Of a DNA stretch of 64,000 nucleotides, positions 42,709 through 51,633 are shown in pieces; positions within the stretch are counted from its first letter, which is position 1, and each line of letters opens with the position of its first letter. Origin of the DNA: Epilithonimonas sp042695135 (GTDB lineage Bacteria; Bacteroidota; Bacteroidia; Flavobacteriales; Weeksellaceae); contig NZ_CP170547.1 in the NCBI RefSeq assembly GCF_042695135.1, positions 496,001 to 560,000 on the forward strand, read 5' to 3'. The notes below the pieces were generated by a model that made no database searches, had not been told where the DNA came from, and was given only the letters and a program-made list of their open reading frames with translations. The translations under genes and the position numbers were made by a program.

Positions 42709-43845
42709 CTATTTGAAAAGTCCTTTTGCTTTCATCTCTTCCAAAGAATTATTCAGCTTATTTTCCTGAATATCCTGTTGCAGAACCCAGTCTGTAAATT
42801 GCTTGATGCCTTGAGTAAAGTCAAATTTCGGTTCGAAACCAAGTTTCGATTTTATCTTTGTAAGATCAGCAAAATTATGTCTGATATCTCCCAGTCGGAA
42901 ATTGCCTGTAATGGTAACAGGAACATCAATTCCGTAAGAATCGATCAATGTATTAGCAACCGTCATCACATCCGTTGCAACGCCGGTTCCCACATTGAAA
43001 ACTTCGCCGTTTGCCTCGTCGTTTTCTAATCCGGCGATTGTTGCGTCTACAACATCATCAATGAAAACAAAATCACGAGATTCTTTCCCGTCCTCAAATA
43101 TTTTGATGCCGTCGTTATTTCTGATCTGGTTAGAAAAAATGGATAAAATCCCAGTGTAAGGATTAGAAAGAGATTGTCCCGGACCATAAACATTCTGATA
43201 TCGGAATGCAACCGGCGCAATGTTTACTGTCGGGCAAACGGCCATTATCATCTGTTCCTGATTCTGCTTTGTAATCCCGTAAACAGAAGAAGGATGGATC
43301 TTGGAATCTTCGGAAGTCGGTAACAGTTTTAAAGCAGAGTTGTCTTTATATTTCACTTCAAAATCGCCGGCAAGCATATCTTTTTCTGTTCTGTGAGAAG
43401 GATAGACCAGTCCTAATTCCGGATGTTCATACCTGCCTTCACCATAGATTGATCTGGAAGAAGCAATAATTACTTTTTTGACATTATTTTTTTGATTGAC
43501 GAGAATATCCAGCATCAAAGCGGTTCCCTGCACATTAACTTCTGTGTACTTTTCTATACAATACATCGATTGTCCTGTCCCTGTTTCTGCAGCATAATGG
43601 ACAATAGCATCCTGATTTTCAATTGCTTTTTCCAGGTCTTCTCGGGACGTAACAGTTCCGGGGATAAAATGGACTTTATCTTTGATGCTTTGGTAAAGAG
43701 GAGAGGTGTTTTCCGGGTCGGAGCCGTGGATTTGTTCGGACAGATTGTCCAGAACGGTGATTTCGTAACCTTTGTCTATCAGCTTAAGAGCCAGATTACT
43801 TCCTATGAAGCCTGCACCGCCTGTTATTAATATTTTTTTTATCAT
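42709..43845 (-). CDS. nucleotide-sugar epimerase, dTDP-L-rhamnose 4-epimerase-like
   Basis: The 378-residue extended SDR starts MIKKILITGGAGFIGSNLAL at 43845; an upstream frame start at 43872 is less likely. It has SSRSIYGEGRYEHPELGLVY, SSVYGITKQNQEQM (Tyr-x3-Lys) and FRYQNVYGPGQSLSNPYTG, a combination seen in WbiB/Tll-type dTDP-L-rhamnose or related 4-epimerases and in GDP/UDP-sugar epimerases of the same group. It opens a minus-strand group with GT32, a GT-like protein, MBOAT and SGNH. RmlC and RmlD are not in the window, so the substrate must come from elsewhere or differ. Confidence 0.82.
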   Translation of the reverse strand: MIKKILITGGAGFIGSNLALKLIDKGYEITVLDNLSEQIHGSDPENTSPLYQSIKDKVHFIPGTVTSREDLEKAIENQDAIVHYAAETGTGQSMYCIEKYTEVNVQGTALMLDILVNQKNNVKKVIIASSRSIYGEGRYEHPELGLVYPSHRTEKDMLAGDFEVKYKDNSALKLLPTSEDSKIHPSSVYGITKQNQEQMIMAVCPTVNIAPVAFRYQNVYGPGQSLSNPYTGILSIFSNQIRNNDGIKIFEDGKESRDFVFIDDVVDATIAGLENDEANGEVFNVGTGVATDVMTVANTLIDSYGIDVPVTITGNFRLGDIRHNFADLTKIKSKLGFEPKFDFTQGIKQFTDWVLQQDIQENKLNNSLEEMKAKGLFK

Positions 43846-43934
43846 TCGTGAAAGTTCTTTAGTAAGAAGCAAATTTCAATTTGTAAAAGTACAAAAAAAG
43901 CATAATTTAGCGGAAAATATTATCAATTATCTGT

Positions 43935-43942
43935 TAAATTTG
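43935..43942 (+). promoter_or_regulatory. -7-like box directly before the ATG of the next gene
   Basis: TAAATTTG matches TAnnTTTG but ends only four bases before the ATG at 43947. If used, the mRNA would be leaderless or nearly so; it may equally be coincidental. Confidence 0.3.
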
Positions 43943-43946
43943 TTCA

Positions 43947-44951
43947 ATGAAGATATTATACGTCAACAAAAATATCAATCTTTCCAAGCCGATTATCAAA
44001 CAATTACAAAAGATGGGCTTTGAAGTGGATGTTTTGATAGAGTCTCTGCCGAAAGCAATAGATCAGTCTTCTCTTGTTCACAGATTTGGAAATATATTTC
44101 ACCGGCTTATCCTTAAAGATAAAAACTATTTCTTAAAAAAAGAAAAACAGCTTTTTGAAAAATTTGCCGAAAAAAGATTGAAAAATAAAAAGTACGACAT
44201 TGCGTTTTTTATCAGAGCAGATATGTATTCTGAAAAATTGATCACCAAAGTAAGACACCAAAGTAAAAAAATGGTCAGTTACCAATGGGACGGATTAGAA
44301 ATGTACCCAAGGATTTTCAATTATTATAAATATTTTGACAGGAAACTGGTTTTTGATGGTAATGATATTAGAAAGTTCCCACAATATAATCTCCTTCCGC
44401 TGCCGATTTATCATTATACCGAAAATATTTTTCACGATCCGGAAAAGGAAGAAATCGATCTTTTTTACATTGGCGTTGGGTTGGACGAGCGAATCAAAAT
44501 GTCGTATAATATCGAGAAGTATTCTAAAGAAAATAATCTGAGATTCAAAGCAATTTTGACGGTTCCGGAGTTCCGGGAAGAGAAAAAAACTGAATCAGTA
44601 AGCCTGCAGCATACAGGAATTTCTCTGGAAGAAAATGAAACATATACGAGTAAAGCCAAAGCTGTTGTCGACTTTAAAATGAATTCTCACAATGGTGTTG
44701 CTTTCCGCTTTTTTGAATGCCTGAATCAGGAGCAGAAATTTGTGTCAAATAACAAAAACCTCAAAGACTACGATTTTTACCATCCGGATAATATTTTTAT
44801 TACAGATTTTGCAGATTTAGTTGGGTTAAAAGAGTTTTTGCAAAAGCCTTATCATAAAATCGACAGACAAGTAGTTGAGAAATATGGTGTCAAAAACTGG
44901 CTGAAATATGCGTTGGATTATGGTGATTATGAACCAATAAATTTACCTTGA
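43947..44951 (+). CDS. glycosyltransferase-like protein (GT-B type)
   Basis: The 334-residue product begins KILYVNKNINLSKPIIKQLQ, a GT-B-like first strand. The second half has DLFYIGVGLDERIKMSYNIE, HTGISLEENETYTSKAKAVV and HNGVAFRFFECLNQEQKFVS, the last like the donor-binding end of CgeB/Glyco_trans_1_2 proteins. It is cytoplasmic and, with the two GT2 genes that follow (overlap by one base, then eight bases apart), forms a plus-strand group opposite to its neighbours. Assigned by fold resemblance and context. Confidence 0.72.
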   Translation: MKILYVNKNINLSKPIIKQLQKMGFEVDVLIESLPKAIDQSSLVHRFGNIFHRLILKDKNYFLKKEKQLFEKFAEKRLKNKKYDIAFFIRADMYSEKLITKVRHQSKKMVSYQWDGLEMYPRIFNYYKYFDRKLVFDGNDIRKFPQYNLLPLPIYHYTENIFHDPEKEEIDLFYIGVGLDERIKMSYNIEKYSKENNLRFKAILTVPEFREEKKTESVSLQHTGISLEENETYTSKAKAVVDFKMNSHNGVAFRFFECLNQEQKFVSNNKNLKDYDFYHPDNIFITDFADLVGLKEFLQKPYHKIDRQVVEKYGVKNWLKYALDYGDYEPINLP

Positions 44952-45805
44952 TGGAGGAGTTTTTAACCATTTTTACGCCCACTTACAACAGAGCCTATAC
45001 TCTTCCGAAGTTATATGAAAGTCTTGTTAATCAAACGAGTAGAAAATTTATTTGGCTGATTGTAGATGATGGTTCTTCTGATGATACCAAGGATTTAGTT
45101 CAAAAATTTCAGGGTGAAAATATGATTGAGATCCAATACATTTTTCAGGAGAATAAAGGGAAACACTTTGCCGTAAACAAAGGATTAAAAAATACAAAGA
45201 CAGAATTTTTCTCAGTTATTGACAGCGATGATTTCCTTGCTGACAATGCCGTTGCAGAAATAGAATTGCTTTCCAATAAAATTAAAAATGATCATCAGAC
45301 TGCAGGATTTACTTTCATCAGATTTTCTGAAAAAACAGAGTTTGACAAGGAAAAATATGGTCAAAAGGAATGGCTCGTTTCCGGAAGAGCAGAATATGAC
45401 TGGGAATTTCCAGGAGAAATGACCTATTGTTTCAAAACAGAGATTCACAAACAATTTTTATTTCCAGAGTTTGAAGGCGAAAAGTTCTGTCCGGAGTCAT
45501 TGGTTTTCAGAAGAATAGAAAGAAAGTACAAAATTCTTTTTACAGACAAAGTTTTGGCTTTTGGAGACTATTTGGCAGATGGATTGATGAGCAATTATTA
45601 TCAGCTTCTTATCAAAAATCCCAAAAGCTCATTACTTAATATTAAAGAAAGATTCCAAGATTCTTTATCGGAAAAAGAAAAGTTGGATCTCGCAAAAAAC
45701 TATTGGGATATTGCCTCAAAATCCGGATCTTCTTTCAGAGAAAAATTTTTCGGAATTAGTCCTTTTCTGATTCTTAAAGTTTTACTGAATAAACGTAAAA
45801 AGTAA
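44951..45805 (+). CDS. GT2-family glycosyltransferase
   Basis: The 284-residue GT-A enzyme starts MEEFLTIFTPTYNRAYTLPK at the ATG that overlaps the previous stop codon by one base (TGATG); a TTG start one codon earlier is less likely. Motifs: FIWLIVDDGSSDDTKDLV and the metal site DSDD in FFSVIDSDDFLADNA. The C-terminal part is basic and lacks membrane helices. It is translationally coupled to the upstream gene. Confidence 0.93.
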   Translation: MEEFLTIFTPTYNRAYTLPKLYESLVNQTSRKFIWLIVDDGSSDDTKDLVQKFQGENMIEIQYIFQENKGKHFAVNKGLKNTKTEFFSVIDSDDFLADNAVAEIELLSNKIKNDHQTAGFTFIRFSEKTEFDKEKYGQKEWLVSGRAEYDWEFPGEMTYCFKTEIHKQFLFPEFEGEKFCPESLVFRRIERKYKILFTDKVLAFGDYLADGLMSNYYQLLIKNPKSSLLNIKERFQDSLSEKEKLDLAKNYWDIASKSGSSFREKFFGISPFLILKVLLNKRKK

Positions 45806-45813
45806 ACACACAA

Positions 45814-46821
45814 ATGAAAAAAATATCAATCATCATTCCGCTTTACAATGCCGAAAAATATATTGCCAGGTGTTTGGATTCTATTGTACTTCAGAGTTAT
45901 AAAAACTTTGAAATCATTGTCATTAATGATAAAAGTAAAGATGATTCCTGGAATGTTTTGAACCAGTATGTTTCTGAAAATCTGAATGTTGATTTTAAAA
46001 TAATTAATAACGAAATTAATCTGGGACTTAGCAAAACCAGAAACAAAGGAACTGACTTGGCAACAGGTGATTATATTCTTTTTATGGATAACGATGATAC
46101 GCTGGTTGACGAATTCTCTTTGCAGCATTTTATAAATGCAACAGAAAACAATCCTGATATTGTGATAGGGAAAACCCGGTTTCTACAGAATGATGAACCA
46201 AAAGAAAGCAGATATCATACGTTGAAGAATACTAAAAATACGTATAAAAATAATGAAGTGATCAACGGGTTTTTGTCCGGAGAATGGGCTGTAACTGCCT
46301 GGAACAAGCTTTATAAAACAGCATTTCTAAAAGAAAATAAGCTAAGATTTCTTGATGATCTTTTGCATGAGGATGAGCTTTGGGCCTTCGAAACGGCAAT
46401 TCCTGCCAAGGTGGTTAATTTTTTGGACTTTGAAACCTATAATTATTATTCGTTATCGAATCCGGAATCTATGACGGCAACAATGGGTTTGAAAAACATT
46501 GAACATTATCTTATCATTCTCACCAAAAAACTCGAAATCGCAAAGAACAAGGAACTTTACAAACAGACAGGCTTAATAGACAAATACCTAAAGCATTTCG
46601 CAAATTTTGTAATCCTGAACAAAGTTTCAAAACTAGATTTTAAAATATTCAGGGATTTTTATACGAAAATCAGTGCTGAATTTGAAAGTCAATTTCCGGA
46701 AAAAGATCAATTTTCACTTAATCCAAAAGTTGCCTATTATCTTTATAAAATGAAATTTGATGAAGGCTTTTTTCTTTATGGAAAATTCCCGAAATATGTG
46801 AATCGACTTATTAAAATTTAG
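45814..46821 (+). CDS. GT2-family glycosyltransferase
   Basis: A 335-residue GT-A enzyme: KISIIIPLYNAEKYIARCLD, FEIIVINDKSKDDS, GLSKTRNKGTDLATGDYILF and DNDD as the metal site, then HEDELWAFETAI as the catalytic acidic region. Its layout matches the plus-strand GT2 at 34209-35204 (about the same length), so the two may be old paralogues. It ends eleven bases before the convergent acyltransferase gene. Confidence 0.93.
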   Translation: MKKISIIIPLYNAEKYIARCLDSIVLQSYKNFEIIVINDKSKDDSWNVLNQYVSENLNVDFKIINNEINLGLSKTRNKGTDLATGDYILFMDNDDTLVDEFSLQHFINATENNPDIVIGKTRFLQNDEPKESRYHTLKNTKNTYKNNEVINGFLSGEWAVTAWNKLYKTAFLKENKLRFLDDLLHEDELWAFETAIPAKVVNFLDFETYNYYSLSNPESMTATMGLKNIEHYLIILTKKLEIAKNKELYKQTGLIDKYLKHFANFVILNKVSKLDFKIFRDFYTKISAEFESQFPEKDQFSLNPKVAYYLYKMKFDEGFFLYGKFPKYVNRLIKI

Positions 46822-46832
46822 GATTAATAAAA

Positions 46833-47915
46833 TTATTTCCTGACTCTTTTTTGTCTTATTTTCTCAACCTTTTTAGCGATAAATTCATTCAGTAAAATTG
46901 AAAATATAATTGTTATAGAAACGACCACAACTCCGGAACTTTCTAAATATGGAATTTTGAAATAGTTTATTACAATTACCACCAGCCAATGAGAAATGTA
47001 GATAGGGTAGGACAATTCGCCAATGTATGTGTCTATTTTGTTTCTTTTTGTCAGAATAAATATAAAGGGCAAGGCTGTGAAAAATAAGATGCAATAATAG
47101 ATTTCTTTAAACTCAATATTTATAAAACTGTACAGGAAAGTAATGGCAATAACACTGATCCAGATACTATTCAGAATTGCAGGACTGATGTCTTTTTCCT
47201 TGATTTTATTATAGATATGATAAGCAATAATTCCTAAAAGGAAAAACACCAATTCCGTCGGGAAAAAACGGTAAGTCCAGGGATCTTTATTATAACCTAA
47301 ATAATAGTACAGCACAATTCTCAAAAGTACAGAAAGGGCAATTAGAAAAATTATAATCTGTATTTTTTTTCTTGCAATAAAAGGTACAATGATATAAAAC
47401 GCAATCTCTACACCGATAGTCCATGCTTGTGGAATCAGCAAAAACTCAAACAGCATCGGTGAGCTTTTCTTGTAGTCTGTTGTCAATGCCAGGTGTCCTG
47501 TGGTTAGATTTAGCTTTAGAAACATCACAATATCCTGAAGAAAGAGAAATATATTGGTGAATACTAAAAACGCAAAACTCCCAAAACTCATTTTATTGTA
47601 ATAACTAATATAAATATCAAAAGAGCCAAAAGAACTGCCTTGGGAGTCGTAATAAATAAAGCAGGAAAAAAGAATTGTAAGAATAAGAATCACCCAATAG
47701 ATGGGATATAAACGCAACAGTCTGTTGGAAATAAAGAGAAAATAAGAATTGTTTTTGGCAACATATTTTTCATTGAGAACCAAGGCCATATAAAAACCGG
47801 AAATTATATAAAATATTTGCACGGCAGTTTGACCACCCACCAGATTGACCCCGAAGAGACTGCTGGTATGTGCAAGTACGACAGAAATTGCCAAAAGTAT
47901 TCTTAAAATACCCAT
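46833..47915 (-). CDS. acyltransferase-3 family membrane protein
   Basis: The 360-residue product has the family start (GILRILLAISVVLAHTSSLF with the putative catalytic His), QTAVQIFYIISGFYMALVL, SNRLLRLYPIYWVILI and some ten hydrophobic segments, ending in a short basic tail. It probably O-acylates the polysaccharide at the inner membrane. It is the last gene of the long minus-strand run starting at 59265, separated by 35 bases from the GT2 gene. It is the third acyltransferase-3 gene in the locus. Confidence 0.92.
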   Translation of the reverse strand: MGILRILLAISVVLAHTSSLFGVNLVGGQTAVQIFYIISGFYMALVLNEKYVAKNNSYFLFISNRLLRLYPIYWVILILTILFSCFIYYDSQGSSFGSFDIYISYYNKMSFGSFAFLVFTNIFLFLQDIVMFLKLNLTTGHLALTTDYKKSSPMLFEFLLIPQAWTIGVEIAFYIIVPFIARKKIQIIIFLIALSVLLRIVLYYYLGYNKDPWTYRFFPTELVFFLLGIIAYHIYNKIKEKDISPAILNSIWISVIAITFLYSFINIEFKEIYYCILFFTALPFIFILTKRNKIDTYIGELSYPIYISHWLVVIVINYFKIPYLESSGVVVVSITIIFSILLNEFIAKKVEKIRQKRVRK

Positions 47916-47950
47916 TTTGTATTAGTTATTTAGAGGTTTATTTTTAAGAA

Positions 47951-48763
47951 TTAATCAACGAATTTTCTGTCATAACTTCTTTTCCTGTAAATAATGCTGT
48001 AGATTTTATTCTTGAAATTCCTCAGCAATGTTCCGGGTTTACCATTGTAGAACTGGGAATAGTCGTCAAAATATTTTGCCATATTCTGCAATTCTTCCGA
48101 CACATTTTCCGCAAGATATTTTCTTTGCTCGCTGAAGCTGAGGTCTGTATTGGTGTTGCTGATGCCTGTTTTTTCAAAAATAGAAATGTAGTCATTAATG
48201 TATTTTTGAGAAACATTATGATGAATGAAAAGATCCATCATAAATGTCCAGTCAGAAGCTATTTTATTAGATTCATCATACATCCCGAATTTTGTAAACA
48301 ATTCCTTTTTGAAGAACGCAGACTGATGGCAGATGGGTTCCTTCAGAAGAGAACCGATCGTTATTTTTGCCGGTATTCTGTATTCGTATTTTTTTCGGTC
48401 TTCCAGTTCATAATATGCATTTCCATAAACGATGTCTTCGTTACCAAATTGAGGTGCAATTTTTTCAAGAATCTCGGGAGAAGAAAACCTGTCGCCGCTG
48501 TTCATAAAGATGAGGTAATCTCCGCTTGCTTTGGAGATTCCTTTATTCATTGCATTATAAATTCCTTTGTCTGGCTCGCTGATCCAATAATTAATTTTGG
48601 AAGAATAGCTTTCCAGCAATTCTTTGCTGCCGTCGTTTGAACCACCATCGATGATTATAAATTCAAAGTTTTTGTAAGATTGATTGATAACACTTTTGAT
48701 GGTTTCTTCCAGACCAAATTTGTTATTATAAGCAACGGTGATAATTGTAAATTGAGCAGACAT
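47951..48763 (-). CDS. GT2-family glycosyltransferase (WcaE/WfgS-like)
   Basis: A 270-residue GT-A enzyme with FTIITVAYNNKFGLEETIKS, FEFIIIDGGSNDGSKELLES, ISEPDKGIYNAMNKGISKAS and NSGD in place of DxD (YLIFMNSGDRF). The IDGGSNDG and ISEPDKGIYNAMNKG combination marks the colanic-acid WcaE / WfgS-like subgroup. It follows the fucosyltransferase gene by one base, so it is cotranslated with it. Sugar unknown. Confidence 0.92.
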   Translation of the reverse strand: MSAQFTIITVAYNNKFGLEETIKSVINQSYKNFEFIIIDGGSNDGSKELLESYSSKINYWISEPDKGIYNAMNKGISKASGDYLIFMNSGDRFSSPEILEKIAPQFGNEDIVYGNAYYELEDRKKYEYRIPAKITIGSLLKEPICHQSAFFKKELFTKFGMYDESNKIASDWTFMMDLFIHHNVSQKYINDYISIFEKTGISNTNTDLSFSEQRKYLAENVSEELQNMAKYFDDYSQFYNGKPGTLLRNFKNKIYSIIYRKRSYDRKFVD

Positions 48764-48764
48764 A

Positions 48765-49730
48765 TTATTTTATTAATGCTTTTGTTTTTGTCTCAAGATC
48801 AGAAAGTTTATTCCAGATTTCTTCCGCTGCATTTTCCGTAAAAGGTTTTATCTGGCAGAATTCTTCGTAGGCTTTTTCATCGTTCCAAAGCAGATTGACC
48901 TTGTCAAATAACACCTGAGGATTTTCCGGATCAAAAAACAAAACAGCATCCTGATTGATTATTTTTGGATCAGGTTTATTATCGCTTCCCCAATAGATTG
49001 GAATGCTTCCTGAGATTATAGCTTCGAAAAGTTTCTCGGTTACATAACCATTCGTATTGCTGTTTTCCGGACAGATATTGAATTTGAAAGTCTTCAGATA
49101 TTCTATTTTATCATCACCGAATTTCTCCTGAAGATCATTGGTGTTTTTCAAAAAACTGCCGGCACATTTTACAGTTTCGATAGGATTCAGAAGATCGATA
49201 ATCGTTTTTCTGATGCCGTTATTATCGGCTCTGGAAATATTGGAACAGAAATTTTGACGATTTTTATTCAGTCTGTGATTCGGATTATTATAAGAGTTGA
49301 TCAATGTTTTAATGTCCTCAAAACTTGCATTTGCCGGAATCATATACAGAATCCAAAGCGGAAATCGCAAATATTTCTCATCATCTAAAAAAGAAAAACC
49401 AAGTGATAGATCGTGGTTTTTCAGATGGTATTTTTTGAAGAGATAAGACGGATGATCTGCATTGTCTATGTTTTCACCTGTGAAAAATATTTTCGGACTT
49501 CTGATGAAATACGAAATTTTCGGATTCCCAACAACGGAAAGAAAATTGATCTTCCTCCCGTCCGGAATCGTATTTTTATGTTTTAAAAATTGCGTAAACC
49601 AACACGCATCGGAATTTGGTAAAGCCCAAAAATTATAATATCGCACTTTATCATTGCCAAATTTACGCTGGTCCTTTCGGAAGCGTTTGTAATCAGCAAT
49701 TGTGTTTTTTATGTTGGTTTTAAGGCTCAA
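48765..49730 (-). CDS. GT10-family alpha-1,3/4-fucosyltransferase
   Basis: The 321-residue product shows the GT10 donor-binding motif FNICPENSNTNGYVTEKLFE and then AIISGSIPIYWGSDNKPDPK, shared with bacterial FucT enzymes that use GDP-L-fucose. The first half has PKISYFIRSPKIFFTGEN and HDLSLGFSFLDDEKYLRFPL. It stands directly beside gmd, and fcl and a GT11 enzyme are close, so donor supply is local. The predicted product is a fucose branch on an HexNAc residue; the acceptor is unknown. Confidence 0.93.
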   Translation of the reverse strand: MSLKTNIKNTIADYKRFRKDQRKFGNDKVRYYNFWALPNSDACWFTQFLKHKNTIPDGRKINFLSVVGNPKISYFIRSPKIFFTGENIDNADHPSYLFKKYHLKNHDLSLGFSFLDDEKYLRFPLWILYMIPANASFEDIKTLINSYNNPNHRLNKNRQNFCSNISRADNNGIRKTIIDLLNPIETVKCAGSFLKNTNDLQEKFGDDKIEYLKTFKFNICPENSNTNGYVTEKLFEAIISGSIPIYWGSDNKPDPKIINQDAVLFFDPENPQVLFDKVNLLWNDEKAYEEFCQIKPFTENAAEEIWNKLSDLETKTKALIK

Positions 49731-50804
49731 TTAAAATAATTTAAGATCTTCTCTTACCATTTCCTTTACGAGGGCTTCCAGATCATATTTTGGTTCCCAG
49801 CCCAGTTGTGTTTTGGATTTTGTCGGGTCACCAATCAACAGATCTACTTCCGTAGGTCTGTAATATTGCGGATCGATTTTTACCACCACTTTCCCGATTT
49901 CCAATTGATAATCTGGGTGGTTGCATTTTGCAACTTTTGCCACTTCGTTTTCATTTTCACCTTCAAAGCTTAATTCGATGCCTGCTTCTTCAAAAGCCAT
50001 TCTTACAAAATCTCTCACGTAAGTGGTTTTCCCGGTGGCAATCACATAATCCTCAGCCACATCCTGCTGCAGGATCCTCCACATCGCTTCTACATAATCT
50101 TTGGCGTGGCCCCAGTCTCTTTGCGCATTCAGGTTTCCAAGATAAAGAACTTCCTGTTTTCCTTTTGCGATGGCCGCTGTTGCCATTGTGATCTTTCTCG
50201 TTACGAAGGTTTCTCCTCTTCTCGGAGATTCGTGGTTGAACAAAATTCCGTTGCAGGCATAGATATCGTAGGCTTCACGGTAGTTTTTTGTGATCCAGAA
50301 TCCGTAGATTTTTGCAACACCATAAGGCGATCTTGGATAAAATGGTGAATTCTCGTCATAAAATCCGGCTGCATTTTTATTTTCTTCCAAACCACCATAT
50401 AGTTCTGATGTCGAAGCCTGGTAGATTCTCGTTTTCTTTTCCAATCCCAAGATACGAACAGCTTCAAGAATCCGTAAAGTTCCGATTCCGTCAACATTGG
50501 CAACATATTCAGGAGAGTCGAAGCTTACCTTCACGTGGGACATGGCGCCAAGATTGTAGATCTCATCCGGCTGCACTTCCTGGATGATTCTGATGATGTT
50601 GGTAGAATCCGTCAAATCGCCGTAATGCAATTTGAAATTAACGTGATTCTCGTGTTGATCTACATATAAATGATCGATTCTCTGGGTATTAAAAGAAGAT
50701 GCTCTTCTCTTGATCCCGTGAACCTGATAGCCTTTTTCTAAAAGCAATTCTGCCAGATATGAGCCGTCCTGTCCTGTAACTCCTGTTATTAATGCCGTTT
50801 TCAT
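49731..50804 (-). CDS. gmd: GDP-mannose 4,6-dehydratase
   Basis: Gmd converts GDP-D-mannose to GDP-4-keto-6-deoxymannose. The 357-residue product has ALITGVTGQDGSYLAELLLE, HGIKRRASSFNTQRIDHLY, the catalytic YGVAKIYGFWITKNYREAY, and NHESPRRGETFVTRKIT, which are strictly kept in this enzyme. No mannose-1-phosphate guanylyltransferase gene is in the window, so GDP-mannose must come from elsewhere. It is followed directly by the GT10 gene and preceded by GT11 and fcl. Confidence 0.97.
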   Translation of the reverse strand: MKTALITGVTGQDGSYLAELLLEKGYQVHGIKRRASSFNTQRIDHLYVDQHENHVNFKLHYGDLTDSTNIIRIIQEVQPDEIYNLGAMSHVKVSFDSPEYVANVDGIGTLRILEAVRILGLEKKTRIYQASTSELYGGLEENKNAAGFYDENSPFYPRSPYGVAKIYGFWITKNYREAYDIYACNGILFNHESPRRGETFVTRKITMATAAIAKGKQEVLYLGNLNAQRDWGHAKDYVEAMWRILQQDVAEDYVIATGKTTYVRDFVRMAFEEAGIELSFEGENENEVAKVAKCNHPDYQLEIGKVVVKIDPQYYRPTEVDLLIGDPTKSKTQLGWEPKYDLEALVKEMVREDLKLF

Positions 50805-50805
50805 C

Positions 50806-51633
50806 TTATTTCTGTTTGTATTTGTAACCTCTTATTTCTTTAATTATTTTGTCTGCAGTAATGGTTTCTTCCGGTTCATAAATGTGATAATAAGGAACTT
50901 CCCCCATCACACTGGCCCATTGTGAAAAAGTGGATGGCGCGCCCAGAAGATAATCTGTCCGGGAAATCAGATATTGATCCTCGAGAGGTCCTTCTTCCGA
51001 CTGTATCACATCCCCGAATTCTCTTTTATATCTTTCCAAATCCAGATTTTCATCATTGGTACAGATCAGGAATTTATATTTTCCCTGCGGAATTGCAGCA
51101 AGCAATTCTTTAATTTTCTTAATATACATATCATCATCAAAGAAATATCTGCCTTCCAAAAATTCTTTGTAGTCACCACGTCTGATATGGACAGTGATTA
51201 TTTTTTCATTATTCTCCTTCTGAAGATATTTTTGTTTCAATCTTTCCTTATCAACTTTTGGGTCGAAAAGATTCTGATAGTATTTGATGTCTTTTTCACT
51301 GTAAACGTCATTGTTGAAAAACCAGCCGTAGCAGAAGGTTACAAGATAATCTCTCTTGATCTGTTCTCTGTATTCCGGGATTTTTGTTTCATCAGTAAAT
51401 CCTAAAATACAATTGGGATTCAGTTTTCTGTAATAGCGGTTGTAAAACAACCTCTTCACACGATAAGGTGTTTTAGAGGACGGCGGAAGGTTGGGAAACT
51501 GCGGACAATATTTCTCATGAAAAGTCGGAGAATAGAATCTCACACCGTTTCTCCTGCAAAAAGAATCAAGATGCATAAACTGGAAAAGATCATTTCCGCG
51601 ACCGCCTCCTAATATGGAAAGACAAATCAGCAT
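50806..51633 (-). CDS. GT11-family alpha-1,2-fucosyltransferase
   Basis: The 275-residue product begins with LSILGGGRGNDLFQFMHLDS, the GT11 N-terminal region that binds GDP-fucose, and has the HIRRGDYKEF motif near residue 150, then FLICTNDENLDLERYK and ISRTDYLLGAPSTFSQWA. These are the three classical GT11 blocks. It sits between fcl and gmd with one base to each neighbour, so production of donor and use of donor are coupled. The acceptor is probably a galactose-type sugar. Confidence 0.93.
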   Translation of the reverse strand: MLICLSILGGGRGNDLFQFMHLDSFCRRNGVRFYSPTFHEKYCPQFPNLPPSSKTPYRVKRLFYNRYYRKLNPNCILGFTDETKIPEYREQIKRDYLVTFCYGWFFNNDVYSEKDIKYYQNLFDPKVDKERLKQKYLQKENNEKIITVHIRRGDYKEFLEGRYFFDDDMYIKKIKELLAAIPQGKYKFLICTNDENLDLERYKREFGDVIQSEEGPLEDQYLISRTDYLLGAPSTFSQWASVMGEVPYYHIYEPEETITADKIIKEIRGYKYKQK

